Shown here piece by piece: positions 1 to 8,036 of a stretch of DNA of 64,000 nucleotides. Source of the stretch: Oscillospiraceae bacterium (GTDB taxonomy: Bacteria > Bacillota > Clostridia > Oscillospirales > Ruminococcaceae); assembly GCA_022766785.1 (NCBI GenBank), contig JALEOL010000025.1, forward strand, positions 16,831 through 80,830, written 5' to 3'. The translations under genes were made by a program, and so were the position numbers. The notes below the pieces were generated by a model. That model was not told the origin of the DNA. It searched no databases and saw nothing but the letters and a program-made list of their open reading frames with translations. Each line of letters begins with the position of its first letter. The stretch's first letter is position 1.

Positions 1-2
1 AC

Positions 3-800
3 AACGGACTTAAAATACACCGCGTTGTCAAGGATAACGTTATCCAGGGCGGCTCGCTTTACGGAGACGGCACCGGCGGAGCGGCGGCGTATACCGGCGA
101 GGAGCAGACCGACAACACCGTTACCACATTCCCGATAGAGGTAAACGAGAACGCCCGGAATTTCTACGGCGCTCTTGGCTATGCAGCGGATCAGTACGGG
201 CAGAACGCGGTGCAGTTCTACATAGTAAACAACAAGACGCCACAGGATATCCGTGCGACTGACGCTTCCAAAGTACAGTCCCGGTCTGACGAGCTTGCGG
301 CGGAAGCGGAAACAGCCACATGGGAGGCTTCCTCCGGTAAGGCAAAGGCTAACTCATATCAGCAGTCCTACTACAGCAATAACGCCTCTATGCTGAACAG
401 CAAGAACGGTCAGGCGGCATTCAAGTACTCAAAGACCGGCGGAGTTTACCAGTACGACGGCGGATATACCGTTTTCGGACAGGTCATCGAGGGATTTGAC
501 GTGCTGGACAAGATCAGCGATGTTACCGTAAAAACAAACGCTCAGGGCGAGAAATCAATGCCGATCGACGACATAATCATCTCGTCAGTTACGATAGAGA
601 CATTCAAGGTCAGCACTGCCGAAGCAGAAAGCGAGTCCGGCGGTAAGACGAGCAGCAAGCCGCAGAATTCCTCAGATACTAAGCCAACCGAGGAACAGCC
701 GGTTTCCGCCGAAGCAGCCAAATCTACCTCGGAAGCTGAAAGCAAACCCCAGACCGCTGAAGCCCCTGATTCCACGATCGACACTAAAGACGTTGAATAA
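3..800 (+). CDS. Cyclophilin-type peptidyl-prolyl isomerase, 5' partial
   Basis: The frame is open from the window edge, so the start and any signal peptide lie upstream; 265 residues are visible. The cyclophilin core is clear: IHRVVKDNVIQGG near the start (family HRV...MIQGG, catalytic Arg kept), then a long insert rich in Ala, Ser and Glu, and GGYTVFGQVIEG with a following LDKI. It catalyses cis-trans isomerisation of Xaa-Pro bonds. The last 65 or so residues are Ser/Glu/Thr/Lys-rich low complexity, suggesting an extracytoplasmic tail, which is inference. The first internal Met (position 210) falls inside the fold and is not the start. A strong terminator follows. Confidence 0.88.
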   Translation, partial: NGLKIHRVVKDNVIQGGSLYGDGTGGAAAYTGEEQTDNTVTTFPIEVNENARNFYGALGYAADQYGQNAVQFYIVNNKTPQDIRATDASKVQSRSDELAAEAETATWEASSGKAKANSYQQSYYSNNASMLNSKNGQAAFKYSKTGGVYQYDGGYTVFGQVIEGFDVLDKISDVTVKTNAQGEKSMPIDDIIISSVTIETFKVSTAEAESESGGKTSSKPQNSSDTKPTEEQPVSAEAAKSTSEAESKPQTAEAPDSTIDTKDVE

Positions 801-804
801 CATA

Positions 805-840
805 ATCCCGTCGGAACAGAAAACCGACGGGATATTTTTA
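805..840. terminator. Intrinsic terminator after the cyclophilin gene
   Basis: A perfect 10-bp stem, ATCCCGTCGG (805-814) with CCGACGGGAT (824-833), is followed by a T-rich run. It lies between the convergent cyclophilin gene and sfsA and could serve both. Confidence 0.85.
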
Positions 841-1488
841 TCTCAGTGAAACACTGTCGATCGTGCAGTCGCATGGAATGAATTCAGTCATCACCCCAGC
901 CGCTGTCGCCCGGGCGTATTCCAGGGCAAAATCCGGGTCTGTTGCGGCATTCGGCTGCACATTCTCAACTCCCCGGAGCATTATAACAAACGCGATCATC
1001 GGGCGGAAACCTGAGGACAGCGACCCGGAAAGCTCCCGGAGGTGCTTTGCGCCGCGTTTCGTTGGAGCGTCCGGGAATAGACCCGTTCCGTTATCAGCCA
1101 GGGTGCAGCCCTTGACCTCCACAAGCCAGCGCTCGCCGTTTTTTTCCGCGTAGAAATCTATCCTGCTGCCACCGAAAGAAAATTCCGGCTTTATATGCGT
1201 AAAACCCTGTTTCGCCAGCCACTCCCCTGCCAGCTTATTAGGAGCAAGGCTGTCGAGGTTTACCCAGCCGTATTGCCGAGAATTGACCGCGATAAGGGTG
1301 TATTTGGTGCTGCGGCTGGGATCAGTGCTTTTTTGCAGGCTGACTTCACACCCCGGCGAGAGCACATGCGTGCATCTGCCTGTATTCCTGACATGCGCTC
1401 TTTCCGTTTCCCCGTTTACCTCGACCTCAGCGATAAAGCGGTTCAGGCGGCGGATAAAAACGCCTTTTACTATATCGCTGTATTGCAT
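838..1488 (-). CDS. sfsA: SfsA family protein (sugar fermentation stimulation homolog)
   Basis: 216 residues, close to the usual SfsA length. The N-terminal half has the OB-like RFIAEVEVNGE and HVRNTGR features. The C-terminal half shows a PD-(D/E)XK-type nuclease signature: Asp111 in RIDFY and Glu124-Val-Lys126 in LVEVKG. SfsA is described as a DNA-binding protein linked to sugar use, but its biochemical role is not settled. The start codon overlaps the stop of the upstream GH31 gene as ATGA, so the two are co-transcribed and probably translationally coupled. Confidence 0.93.
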   Translation of the reverse strand: MQYSDIVKGVFIRRLNRFIAEVEVNGETERAHVRNTGRCTHVLSPGCEVSLQKSTDPSRSTKYTLIAVNSRQYGWVNLDSLAPNKLAGEWLAKQGFTHIKPEFSFGGSRIDFYAEKNGERWLVEVKGCTLADNGTGLFPDAPTKRGAKHLRELSGSLSSGFRPMIAFVIMLRGVENVQPNAATDPDFALEYARATAAGVMTEFIPCDCTIDSVSLR

Positions 1489-3578
1489 CAGAAAACCGTC
1501 ATCTCCGCATTATCACGCACGAATACCGGTATAACGTCAATGGGCGCAGGAACTGTGACGCGCTGCCCTCCTTTGTAGACGGTGCCTGTGTTCGCGTCCC
1601 TCCATACCGTACCCCCGGGGAGATAAACGCTGCGCTCCTTAGCCCCCGGTTCCATGACCGGAGCCACCAGCAGTGAAGCTCCGAGGGTGTATTCGTCCTC
1701 AACGCTCCACGCTTCGTTATCCTCCGGGAACTCATACCACAGCGGCCGCATTACCGGAGCGCCGCAGGCGGAGCATTCGTCCATTGTCTTTCTCATATAC
1801 GGGCGAATGTTTTCGCGGACGAACAGGTATTTTTTCAGTATCTCGTAATTATCCTCGCCAAAGCTCCACACCTCGTTATCCTGACCGGAGGTGAGCTGAC
1901 GCACGCCGTTTATGAACTCCTCCTCACGCTCGTACCAGGGTGAACGCTCGCCGTGCATTCTGAACACCGGACAGAAGCAGCCCCACGCGAACCACCGCAC
2001 CAGAAGCTCCCGGAAGCCCTCGTCGCTGATATCTCCCCCCAGAAATCCTCCAATATCCGAAGTCCACCAGGGAATACCTGCCACGCTCATGGAAAGACCT
2101 GCCTGAAGCTGCTCCCTCATTGCACGGAAGCTGGAATGGATATCCCCCGACCAGGTGAGCACGCCGTATTTCTGGCTGCCTGCCCATGCGCAGCGAACAA
2201 GGCTCAGCACGTCCTTTTCCCCTGCTGCTTTCAGACCGTCATAGAAGCCCTTGGCATACATCAGCGGATAGATGTTCGTACATTGCAGGGCGCTGCCGGC
2301 ATAGTAGCGGTAATTGTCAAAATCGTATGGCCCGTATTCCGGCTCTGCTTCATCAAGCCAGAAGCAGCGTATGCCGATCTTGTAGTAATTCTCGCGGCAT
2401 TTCTCCCAGACAAATTTCTGCGCCTGGGGATTTGTGGCGTCATAGAAAACCGTGTTGCCCATCCAGGTCATGTGCAGCCCGTTTCCACGGTCGGCGGAGA
2501 CAAGCATTCCCTTGTCTGCCATTTCGCCGAAATTCTCGCTGCGCTCGTCTATGGTGGGCCAGACTGACACCACTGTTTCAATTCCCAGATCCTTCAGCTC
2601 CTTTACCATAGCTTCAGGATCGGGCCAGTCACGCGGCTCGAATTTGAAATCACCCTGCATAGTCCAGTGGAAGAAATCCACAACTATGGCGTCCATAGGA
2701 AGCCCTCTGCGCTTGTGCTCCCGGGCAACTGCGAGAAGCTCCTCCTGGGTGCGGTAACGCAGCTTGCACTGCCAGTAGCCCAGACCGTATTCCGGCATTC
2801 TGGGCGCTCTGCCTGCGGCTGCTGTGTAATGCTCGGTTATCTCCGCCGGGGTATCTCCAGCGGTTATGAAATAGTCAAGGTAACGCGCACTATTTGCGTA
2901 CCACTCCGTCTTATTCATGCCAAAAGACGCAGTGCCAACCGCAGGATTGTTCCAGAGAAAGCCATAGCCGCGGCTGGATATGCAGAAAGGAACGCTCGCC
3001 TGGGAATTTCTATGGCAAAGCTCCAGCACGCAGCCTTTCTTGTTCAAATGTCTGTCCTGGTACTGACCCATTCCGAATATCTTCTCATCATCGAACGCTT
3101 CAAAACGCGCAGTGACCTCGTAATCCGTGCCGCCCTGACGTGGCTTCAATTCCCTGCCGGTAATGCGCAGAGGAACACAGTAACGGTTTATCCGGTTGCG
3201 GTCTCTCCAGTATTCCTCTGTGAGCAGCTCTCCGCGCTGGTTATAGAAACTGAGCCTGCCCTCGCAGTCAAGCCTTACTGTCAGCTTGCCGTTGGTGAGG
3301 TAATACTCTCTGCCGGTCTGGTGGTATTTCGCGTATTCCTCTCCCTTGTACCAGGGGTCGGTGGTGTCGATCTCCTCGCTGCGGATAGTGCAGGCATGTG
3401 ATACGGTCTCGGTCAGCGCACTGTAATACGGTGAGCCGCTCAGCCTTTCGCATTCAGGTATTTCCGAAAGCTCAGGGTACATGCGTACTCTTACCGAGCT
3501 TTCACCCCACGGCTCAACGATAAGCCGCGCTCTGCCTGTGGATACTGTCAGTCTGCTGTTTTCGGTGTTTACTGTCAT
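1488..3578 (-). CDS. GH31 family alpha-glycosidase (alpha-glucosidase/alpha-xylosidase type)
   Basis: 696 residues with no signal peptide, so probably cytoplasmic. An N-terminal beta-sandwich (to about residue 260) precedes a TIM barrel. The nucleophile is Asp409 in FWLDEAEPE and the likely acid/base is Asp479 in LTWSGDIHSSF. The family motifs WWTSDIGGF (about 504-512) and FRMHGER (about 539) are present. It removes terminal alpha-linked glucose or xylose from oligosaccharides; the motif set resembles alpha-xylosidases, but substrate cannot be fixed from sequence. The start follows GAAAGGAACACCGCC, and a consensus promoter lies 40-70 bases upstream. Confidence 0.92.
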   Translation of the reverse strand: MTVNTENSRLTVSTGRARLIVEPWGESSVRVRMYPELSEIPECERLSGSPYYSALTETVSHACTIRSEEIDTTDPWYKGEEYAKYHQTGREYYLTNGKLTVRLDCEGRLSFYNQRGELLTEEYWRDRNRINRYCVPLRITGRELKPRQGGTDYEVTARFEAFDDEKIFGMGQYQDRHLNKKGCVLELCHRNSQASVPFCISSRGYGFLWNNPAVGTASFGMNKTEWYANSARYLDYFITAGDTPAEITEHYTAAAGRAPRMPEYGLGYWQCKLRYRTQEELLAVAREHKRRGLPMDAIVVDFFHWTMQGDFKFEPRDWPDPEAMVKELKDLGIETVVSVWPTIDERSENFGEMADKGMLVSADRGNGLHMTWMGNTVFYDATNPQAQKFVWEKCRENYYKIGIRCFWLDEAEPEYGPYDFDNYRYYAGSALQCTNIYPLMYAKGFYDGLKAAGEKDVLSLVRCAWAGSQKYGVLTWSGDIHSSFRAMREQLQAGLSMSVAGIPWWTSDIGGFLGGDISDEGFRELLVRWFAWGCFCPVFRMHGERSPWYEREEEFINGVRQLTSGQDNEVWSFGEDNYEILKKYLFVRENIRPYMRKTMDECSACGAPVMRPLWYEFPEDNEAWSVEDEYTLGASLLVAPVMEPGAKERSVYLPGGTVWRDANTGTVYKGGQRVTVPAPIDVIPVFVRDNAEMTVF

Positions 3579-3616
3579 GGCGGTGTTCCTTTCAGTTTTC
3601 TCTGAATTCTATAATA

Positions 3617-3645
3617 AGTATATATTATTAAGGAGATAATGTCAA
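3617..3645 (-). promoter_or_regulatory. Promoter of the GH31-sfsA operon
   Basis: On the minus strand, TTGACA (3645-3640) is followed by a 17-nt spacer and TATACT (3622-3617), about 40 nt before the GH31 start codon. Confidence 0.8.
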
Positions 3646-3751
3646 GGGGGATATTGAGACAGGATATATGAAAAATCACTGCACGGGCGTAAATTATATT
3701 CGGTTTCTCCGCCCATATGCCAGTGCATACTATGGAAAATTAAAACAAAAA

Positions 3752-3786
3752 TCACCCCGAACAGTGAAAAGTTCCGGGGTGTTTTT
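3752..3786. terminator. Intrinsic terminator, probably of tRNA-Leu
   Basis: CACCCCGAAC pairs with GTTCCGGGGTG (one bulge). T-rich runs sit on both flanks, so it can act in either direction. On the minus strand it ends the tRNA-Leu transcript. Confidence 0.75.
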
Positions 3787-3800
3787 CACTCGAAAAGAAA

Positions 3801-3835
3801 AGTGCCCCAACGCGCGTAATGTGTGTCGAGGCACT
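3801..3835 (-). repeat. Hairpin repeat copy 1, downstream of tRNA-Leu
   Basis: A 35-nt imperfect hairpin with AGTGCC and GGCACT ends and the core CCAACGCGCG. It is nearly identical to a second copy 96 nt away. The two copies differ mainly in the loop (TAATGTGT against ATTTGCGT), while the stem sides are conserved, as expected for a structured RNA or DNA element. Confidence 0.7.
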
Positions 3836-3896
3836 CGATATGTCGTCTATGATATTCGAAAAAGAAATTTACGCGGGAGAAAACCTGAAAAGGAAA

Positions 3897-3931
3897 AGTG
3901 CCCCAACGCGCGATTTGCGTGTCGAGGCACT
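3897..3931 (-). repeat. Hairpin repeat copy 2, 6 nt after the tRNA-Leu 3' end
   Basis: Second copy of the 35-nt hairpin, ending 5 nt from the tRNA CCA. In the minus-strand transcript the order is tRNA-Leu, copy 2, copy 1, terminator. It may be part of the tRNA 3' trailer and affect maturation; that is inference. Confidence 0.7.
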
Positions 3932-3936
3932 CGACC

Positions 3937-4023
3937 TGGTGCCGCTGACCGGACTTGAACCGGTATGGCATTGCTGCCGAGGGATTTTAAGTCCCTTGTG
4001 TCTGCCGATTTCACCACAGCGGC
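3937..4023 (-). tRNA. tRNA-Leu (anticodon TAA)
   Basis: An 87-nt cloverleaf on the minus strand. The acceptor arm GCCGCTG pairs with CAGCGGC and the CCA end is encoded. The anticodon arm AGGGA-CTTAAAA-TCCCT gives anticodon TAA. The T arm carries GGTTCAAGTCC, and there is a long variable arm as expected of a class II tRNA. Confidence 0.95.
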
Positions 4024-4038
4024 ATTATGACGTTATTT

Positions 4039-4067
4039 ATTTTATCACAAACCGAACGATTTGTCAA
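4039..4067 (-). promoter_or_regulatory. Promoter of tRNA-Leu
   Basis: Minus strand TTGACA (4067-4062), 17-nt spacer, TAAAAT (4044-4039), about 15 nt before the mature tRNA 5' end. The first 13 bases are almost the same as in the tRNA-Ser promoter at 37917. Confidence 0.82.
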
Positions 4068-4152
4068 GTACTGCGACCAGATTTTTTTCCTGAAAAAGCA
4101 AGGAATAATCCATTGTACTCCGCAAAAAATAGTACCATAAAGGAGATGTAAC

Positions 4153-5133
4153 ATGGAAAAGATCGCATTTTTTGACGCAAAGCCATACGACCGGGTATGG
4201 TTCGACAAGCTGAACCGTGACTTTGAGATACGTTACTTTGAAAGCAAGCTGCGCCCGGAATCCGTGCAGCTGGCGGAGGGCTGCCGGGCGGTATGCGCAT
4301 TTGTGAACGACGACATCGGGAGCGCAACGGTAAACTCCCTGGCAAAGCTCGGCGTCGAGATCATCGCGATGCGCTGCGCCGGGTATAACAACGTCTCACT
4401 GGAAGCGGCTTCCGGTAAGATGAAGGTGGTAAGAGTGCCGGCATATTCTCCGTATTCAGTCGCGGAGCACGCCATGGGTATGATCCTGATGCTCAACAGA
4501 AAGCTGCACAAGGCGTATATCCGCACCCGTGACTTCAATTTCAGCCTTAACGGGCTGGTGGGGTTTGACATGCACGGAAAGACCGCCGGGGTGATCGGTA
4601 CAGGAAAGATCGGCAGGGCGTTCATCGACATTTGCCGCGGCTTTGGAATGAACGTCATCGCAAACGACCCCTACCCCGATACCGGAAGCGGAATAAACTA
4701 TGTCACCAGCGAGGAGCTGTTCCGGCAGTCTGATATAATTTCGCTGCACTGCCCTCTGACGAATGACACTCACCATATCATCAACGAAAGATCGCTTTCA
4801 TTGATGAAGCCGGAGTCGCTGCTTGTGAACACCTCACGCGGCAGCCTTATTGACAGCGAAGCGCTGCTTGCCGCGCTCAACGAAAAGCGGATCGGAGGAG
4901 CCGCACTGGATGTCTATGAGGAAGAGACCGACCTGTTCTACAATGACAATTCCACAAAGATAGTGACCGACGAGGTGCTCTCCCTGCTGGTCTCCAGACC
5001 CAATGTGCTTATCACCTCCCACCAGGCGTATCTAACCCGGGAAGCGCTGCAAAGCATTGCCGCGACTACACTGGAAAGCCTGGGCGACTTCTTCTCGGGA
5101 AAGCCGCTGAAATACGAGATAAAAAGGAGCTGA
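4153..5133 (+). CDS. ldhA: D-lactate dehydrogenase (D-2-hydroxyacid dehydrogenase family)
   Basis: 326 residues, typical for fermentative D-LDH, which reduces pyruvate to D-lactate with NADH in the cytoplasm. The Rossmann motif is GTGKIG (149-154) with Asp172 at the end of the second strand for NAD(H). The catalytic set is Arg229 in NTSRGS, a Glu in DVYEEE (256-258) and His290 in TSHQA. The start has AAGGAG seven bases upstream. The polysaccharide deacetylase gene begins 4 nt after the stop, so the two form an operon. Other D-2-hydroxyacids are possible substrates, but the sequence is closest to the LdhA type. Confidence 0.9.
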   Translation: MEKIAFFDAKPYDRVWFDKLNRDFEIRYFESKLRPESVQLAEGCRAVCAFVNDDIGSATVNSLAKLGVEIIAMRCAGYNNVSLEAASGKMKVVRVPAYSPYSVAEHAMGMILMLNRKLHKAYIRTRDFNFSLNGLVGFDMHGKTAGVIGTGKIGRAFIDICRGFGMNVIANDPYPDTGSGINYVTSEELFRQSDIISLHCPLTNDTHHIINERSLSLMKPESLLVNTSRGSLIDSEALLAALNEKRIGGAALDVYEEETDLFYNDNSTKIVTDEVLSLLVSRPNVLITSHQAYLTREALQSIAATTLESLGDFFSGKPLKYEIKRS

Positions 5134-5137
5134 GAGC

Positions 5138-5893
5138 ATGAACGAGATGATCTCCGCCCTTCTGGCAGCGGCTGTGTCCCTATCCGTATCGGAATACTCG
5201 CGTTTTGAGAATATCGACAACACAAAAGTCGCATACGGAATGGGCGTTGACACAGACAGCCTGAACCGTCCCCTCGGCGCAGTCCAGGCTCAGGAGCAGT
5301 ACGGCGATAAGGGCGGACTGTTTATCGGTGACAGCAGCAGACAGCAGCTCTGGCTGACATTTGACGAGGGTTATGAAAACGGCTGCACCGCCGGTATTCT
5401 AGACACATTAAAGGAAAAGAACGTCAGAGCAGTATTCTTTGTGACCTACGACTACTGCGAAAGAAACCCGGAGCTTGTGAAACGCATGATAGCCGAGGGT
5501 CACACCGTCGGAAACCATACCTGGAGCCATCCCTCACTGCCGGAATGCTCCCCGGACGAGCTGTATTCGGAGTTGAAACTGCTTCACGATTACGTCCTGG
5601 AGAAATTCGACTATGAGATGTACGTCATGCGGCCCCCTATGGGGGAGTTCTCACAGAGGGTACTCGCCTGCGCAAAGGAACTGGGATATACCACCGTTCT
5701 GTGGAGCTTTGCGTATCCGGACTGGGACGTGAATGCTCAGCCCGACCCGGAACAGGCTTTCAGCAAGATCACTTCAAAGACGCATAACGGGGCAATTTAT
5801 CTGCTTCATGCAGTGTCCGAGACCAACGCTTCGATACTCGGAAGAGTGATCGACTACTGGCAGGACAACGGATTTGTTATTACACCGATGTGA
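5138..5893 (+). CDS. Polysaccharide deacetylase, PdaA-like
   Basis: 251 residues with a short hydrophobic N-terminus (about 3-17) suggesting export or membrane anchoring. The NodB-type domain begins near residue 70 with LTFDEGYENG, which matches the PdaA branch in replacing the usual second Asp, and has the metal His pair His127/His131 in NHTWSH. PdaA-type enzymes remove N-acetyl groups from peptidoglycan muramic acid on the way to delta-lactam, a step important in spore cortex. That substrate is inferred from the motif variant. It sits 4 nt behind ldhA and is followed by a terminator. Confidence 0.85.
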   Translation: MNEMISALLAAAVSLSVSEYSRFENIDNTKVAYGMGVDTDSLNRPLGAVQAQEQYGDKGGLFIGDSSRQQLWLTFDEGYENGCTAGILDTLKEKNVRAVFFVTYDYCERNPELVKRMIAEGHTVGNHTWSHPSLPECSPDELYSELKLLHDYVLEKFDYEMYVMRPPMGEFSQRVLACAKELGYTTVLWSFAYPDWDVNAQPDPEQAFSKITSKTHNGAIYLLHAVSETNASILGRVIDYWQDNGFVITPM

Positions 5894-5897
5894 AATA

Positions 5898-5922
5898 ACG
5901 GGCGGAATTATTCTCCGCCCGT
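5898..5922. terminator. Bidirectional intrinsic terminator
   Basis: The 9-bp stem ACGGGCGGA / TCCGCCCGT has a 7-nt loop and A/T runs on both sides. It lies between the convergent deacetylase gene and the minus-strand lipoprotein gene. Confidence 0.8.
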
Positions 5923-5926
5923 AAGT

Positions 5927-6832
5927 TTATTCTGTCAGTTCTGAATTACCAGAAAGCTGTTCTTTGATCGCCGAAAATACCTCGGTCAGCCGGGCAGAGG
6001 GTCTTTCAAATCTCTCCGCCGGGACGAACAGCAGCTTTGCGCCGCCGGACAGCATTCCAGAAAACGGCTCTACTGCGGCAATGTCGCTCTCTGTAAGAGT
6101 ATCTGCTGCAATAATGTACTGAGGTATCTCAGCAGTTTCCTCCGGCAATGCATAGCCGTCGCCGGTGAAAATGTTCTTGCCGCTAAGCGACAGCACCGCG
6201 CTCTCAAAAGTGCCTGCGCCAGCCGCAGAGAGCTTCGGCGTTACATAAACAAAGCTGCCGAGATCAATGCCCTCCGCCGCAGAACTGAGCGATTTTTCCG
6301 CACTTTCCGCCGCTGCACTGCCGGCTTCCTTTCCCTCGAACACTGTGACGATCGTACCGTAAAGCTCTCCGTAGCCGCTCGCGCTGTCCGGAGAGGAAAG
6401 CGTCACAACGGTTATCCCGGCGTTTTCCAGGGCGTAGTATTCTCTTTCCGCAAGCGGAGTAAGCGTGAACAGAATATCCGGAGCAAGCCCCGTCAGCTTG
6501 TCGATATCCGGATTTTCGCAGCTGCCGGCTGTGACATTGCAGACGTTTTCCGGGTAATCACAGTAACGGCTGACAGCGCACAATCTGTCACCAAAGCCCA
6601 GCTCCGACAGTATTTCAGTCACCGCAGGCGAAAGGCTGGCAACGCTCTCCGGTTGTCTTTCTATAACAGTACCGTCCTCCAGCTGTAGTGGAAACGCAGA
6701 GTCCTGCGCCTCTACCGACAGCGTGCTGTCAACGATTATCTCCGACGGTACGGAAGAACTGTCCTCTCCGCCGCAGCCTGTAAGCAGCGCCGCCGAAACG
6801 ATCATGCTGATCGCAGCAAATATCTTTCTCAT
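5927..6832 (-). CDS. ABC transporter substrate-binding lipoprotein, BtuF/FhuD-like
   Basis: 301 residues from the chosen Met. The N-terminus MRKIFAAIS with hydrophobic segment and lipobox LLTGC (Cys20) marks a lipoprotein. The rest has the helical-backbone binding-protein pattern: RQPESVASLSPAVTEILSELG, a CDYP segment, and LAPDILFTL. This class binds cobalamin, haem or ferric siderophores. An in-frame TTG at 6850 would add six residues before the signal peptide, and neither site has a strong ribosome site. No permease or ATPase gene is adjacent, so it is an orphan here, third in a dusB operon. Confidence 0.82.
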   Translation of the reverse strand: MRKIFAAISMIVSAALLTGCGGEDSSSVPSEIIVDSTLSVEAQDSAFPLQLEDGTVIERQPESVASLSPAVTEILSELGFGDRLCAVSRYCDYPENVCNVTAGSCENPDIDKLTGLAPDILFTLTPLAEREYYALENAGITVVTLSSPDSASGYGELYGTIVTVFEGKEAGSAAAESAEKSLSSAAEGIDLGSFVYVTPKLSAAGAGTFESAVLSLSGKNIFTGDGYALPEETAEIPQYIIAADTLTESDIAAVEPFSGMLSGGAKLLFVPAERFERPSARLTEVFSAIKEQLSGNSELTE

Positions 6833-6833
6833 A

Positions 6834-8036
6834 TCAGTAATCCAATCCAAGCTCTATTCTTGAGCAGAGCCAGTCCACGAACTGCCGCGCGATCCTCGGG
6901 GAACGACCTCCCCTCTTCAGCGCGAAACGCTCCGCAGCCTGGGTAAGCTCGCCGTCGTCAATATCGATCTCTCTGTCCTCAGCCAGCTTCCTCACGATGT
7001 CGAAGAATACCTCGCGGTTGGGCTGAGTGAACGTGATGAACAGCCCGAAACGATCCGCCAGGGACATGCTTTCGTCCACTGCGTCGCTCCTGCCGATATC
7101 GTCCACAGACCTGTCCCCTCTGGTCTCCTTGATCAGCTTGCGGCGGTTGGTGGTGGAATAGATCAGAACGTTATCCGGACGGGCTGTCAGGCTTCCGTCC
7201 AGGGTCGCTTTAAGTACGCCGAAACGCTCATCGTCCTCTGTGAACGTCAGGTCGTCTATAGTAACGATAAAATGCAGCGGAATATCTTTCAGCATTCCGA
7301 AAAGCTCCGGGAGCCCGTTTATCTCGGATTTCGGCAGCTCCACCATGCGAAGCTCCTCGTACTCGTTAAGTATAGCCTTTATCGTGGAGGATTTACCGCA
7401 GCCGCGGTCGCCGTAGAGCAGGACGTTCTGCGCAGGCAGTCCGTTGAGGAAAGCCAGCGTGTTTTCTATCACCTGATTTCGCTGAAGCTCGTAATTCTTC
7501 AGGTCTGTCAGGCGGATAGGATCAACGTTGTCAACAGGCACCAGCCTGCCGCCCTTGAACGTGAACGCCTTGTATTTTGCAAACTCGCCCGTACCGTATT
7601 TCTGGGCGCGCTTCAGCAGGCGGTCGGCGGTCAGCGTGAACTTTCCACTGTCGAAATCCGGCAGAGCGCTGTAATCCGCGGTAGCGTCCGGGAGAGCGGC
7701 GAGGGCTTTCTTCACAGCCTGGGAGGTGTATTCCTTCACGACCTTTTTTATAAGCGCGATATCGTAGGAAAGAGCCTTGTTGCGCTGCTCGGAAGGCTCC
7801 TTCACGGCTTTCGCGAACAACGGCGATTTAGAGTAAAGCACCGCGTCGGTGAGGTATTCCCCGAGGGACTGCCCGGTCATGAGCAGTTCAGAGCAGATAT
7901 TCGCGTATCCCTTGAGCCGCTGTTCCTCGGACAGGTTTTGATCAAGCCAACAGATTCCGTCGGCGAACAGCTTGTTATTTTCAGTTATCTCCTGAAAAAC
8001 CAGCAGCGGCGGTATTTTTTCTTCACATATCTTCAT
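6834..8036 (-). CDS. AAA-type ATPase, DUF815 family
   Basis: About 400 residues. An N-terminal helical part (to about 190) precedes a P-loop domain with Walker A GDRGCGKSS (about 211-219) and a Walker B strand ending IDDLTF. The DUF815 family is widespread and uncharacterised. Two in-frame ATGs are possible (8042 and 8036); the AAGGAG site is better spaced for the second. The start overlaps the 3' end of dusB and the stop is next to the lipoprotein start, so it is the middle gene of a three-gene operon. The function is unknown. Confidence 0.85.
   Translation of the reverse strand: MKICEEKIPPLLVFQEITENNKLFADGICWLDQNLSEEQRLKGYANICSELLMTGQSLGEYLTDAVLYSKSPLFAKAVKEPSEQRNKALSYDIALIKKVVKEYTSQAVKKALAALPDATADYSALPDFDSGKFTLTADRLLKRAQKYGTGEFAKYKAFTFKGGRLVPVDNVDPIRLTDLKNYELQRNQVIENTLAFLNGLPAQNVLLYGDRGCGKSSTIKAILNEYEELRMVELPKSEINGLPELFGMLKDIPLHFIVTIDDLTFTEDDERFGVLKATLDGSLTARPDNVLIYSTTNRRKLIKETRGDRSVDDIGRSDAVDESMSLADRFGLFITFTQPNREVFFDIVRKLAEDREIDIDDGELTQAAERFALKRGGRSPRIARQFVDWLCSRIELGLDY

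Noticed and set aside
3801-3931. CRISPR array from the two 35-nt repeats
   Set aside because: Only two copies, palindromic over the full length, and located in a tRNA trailer with no cas genes.
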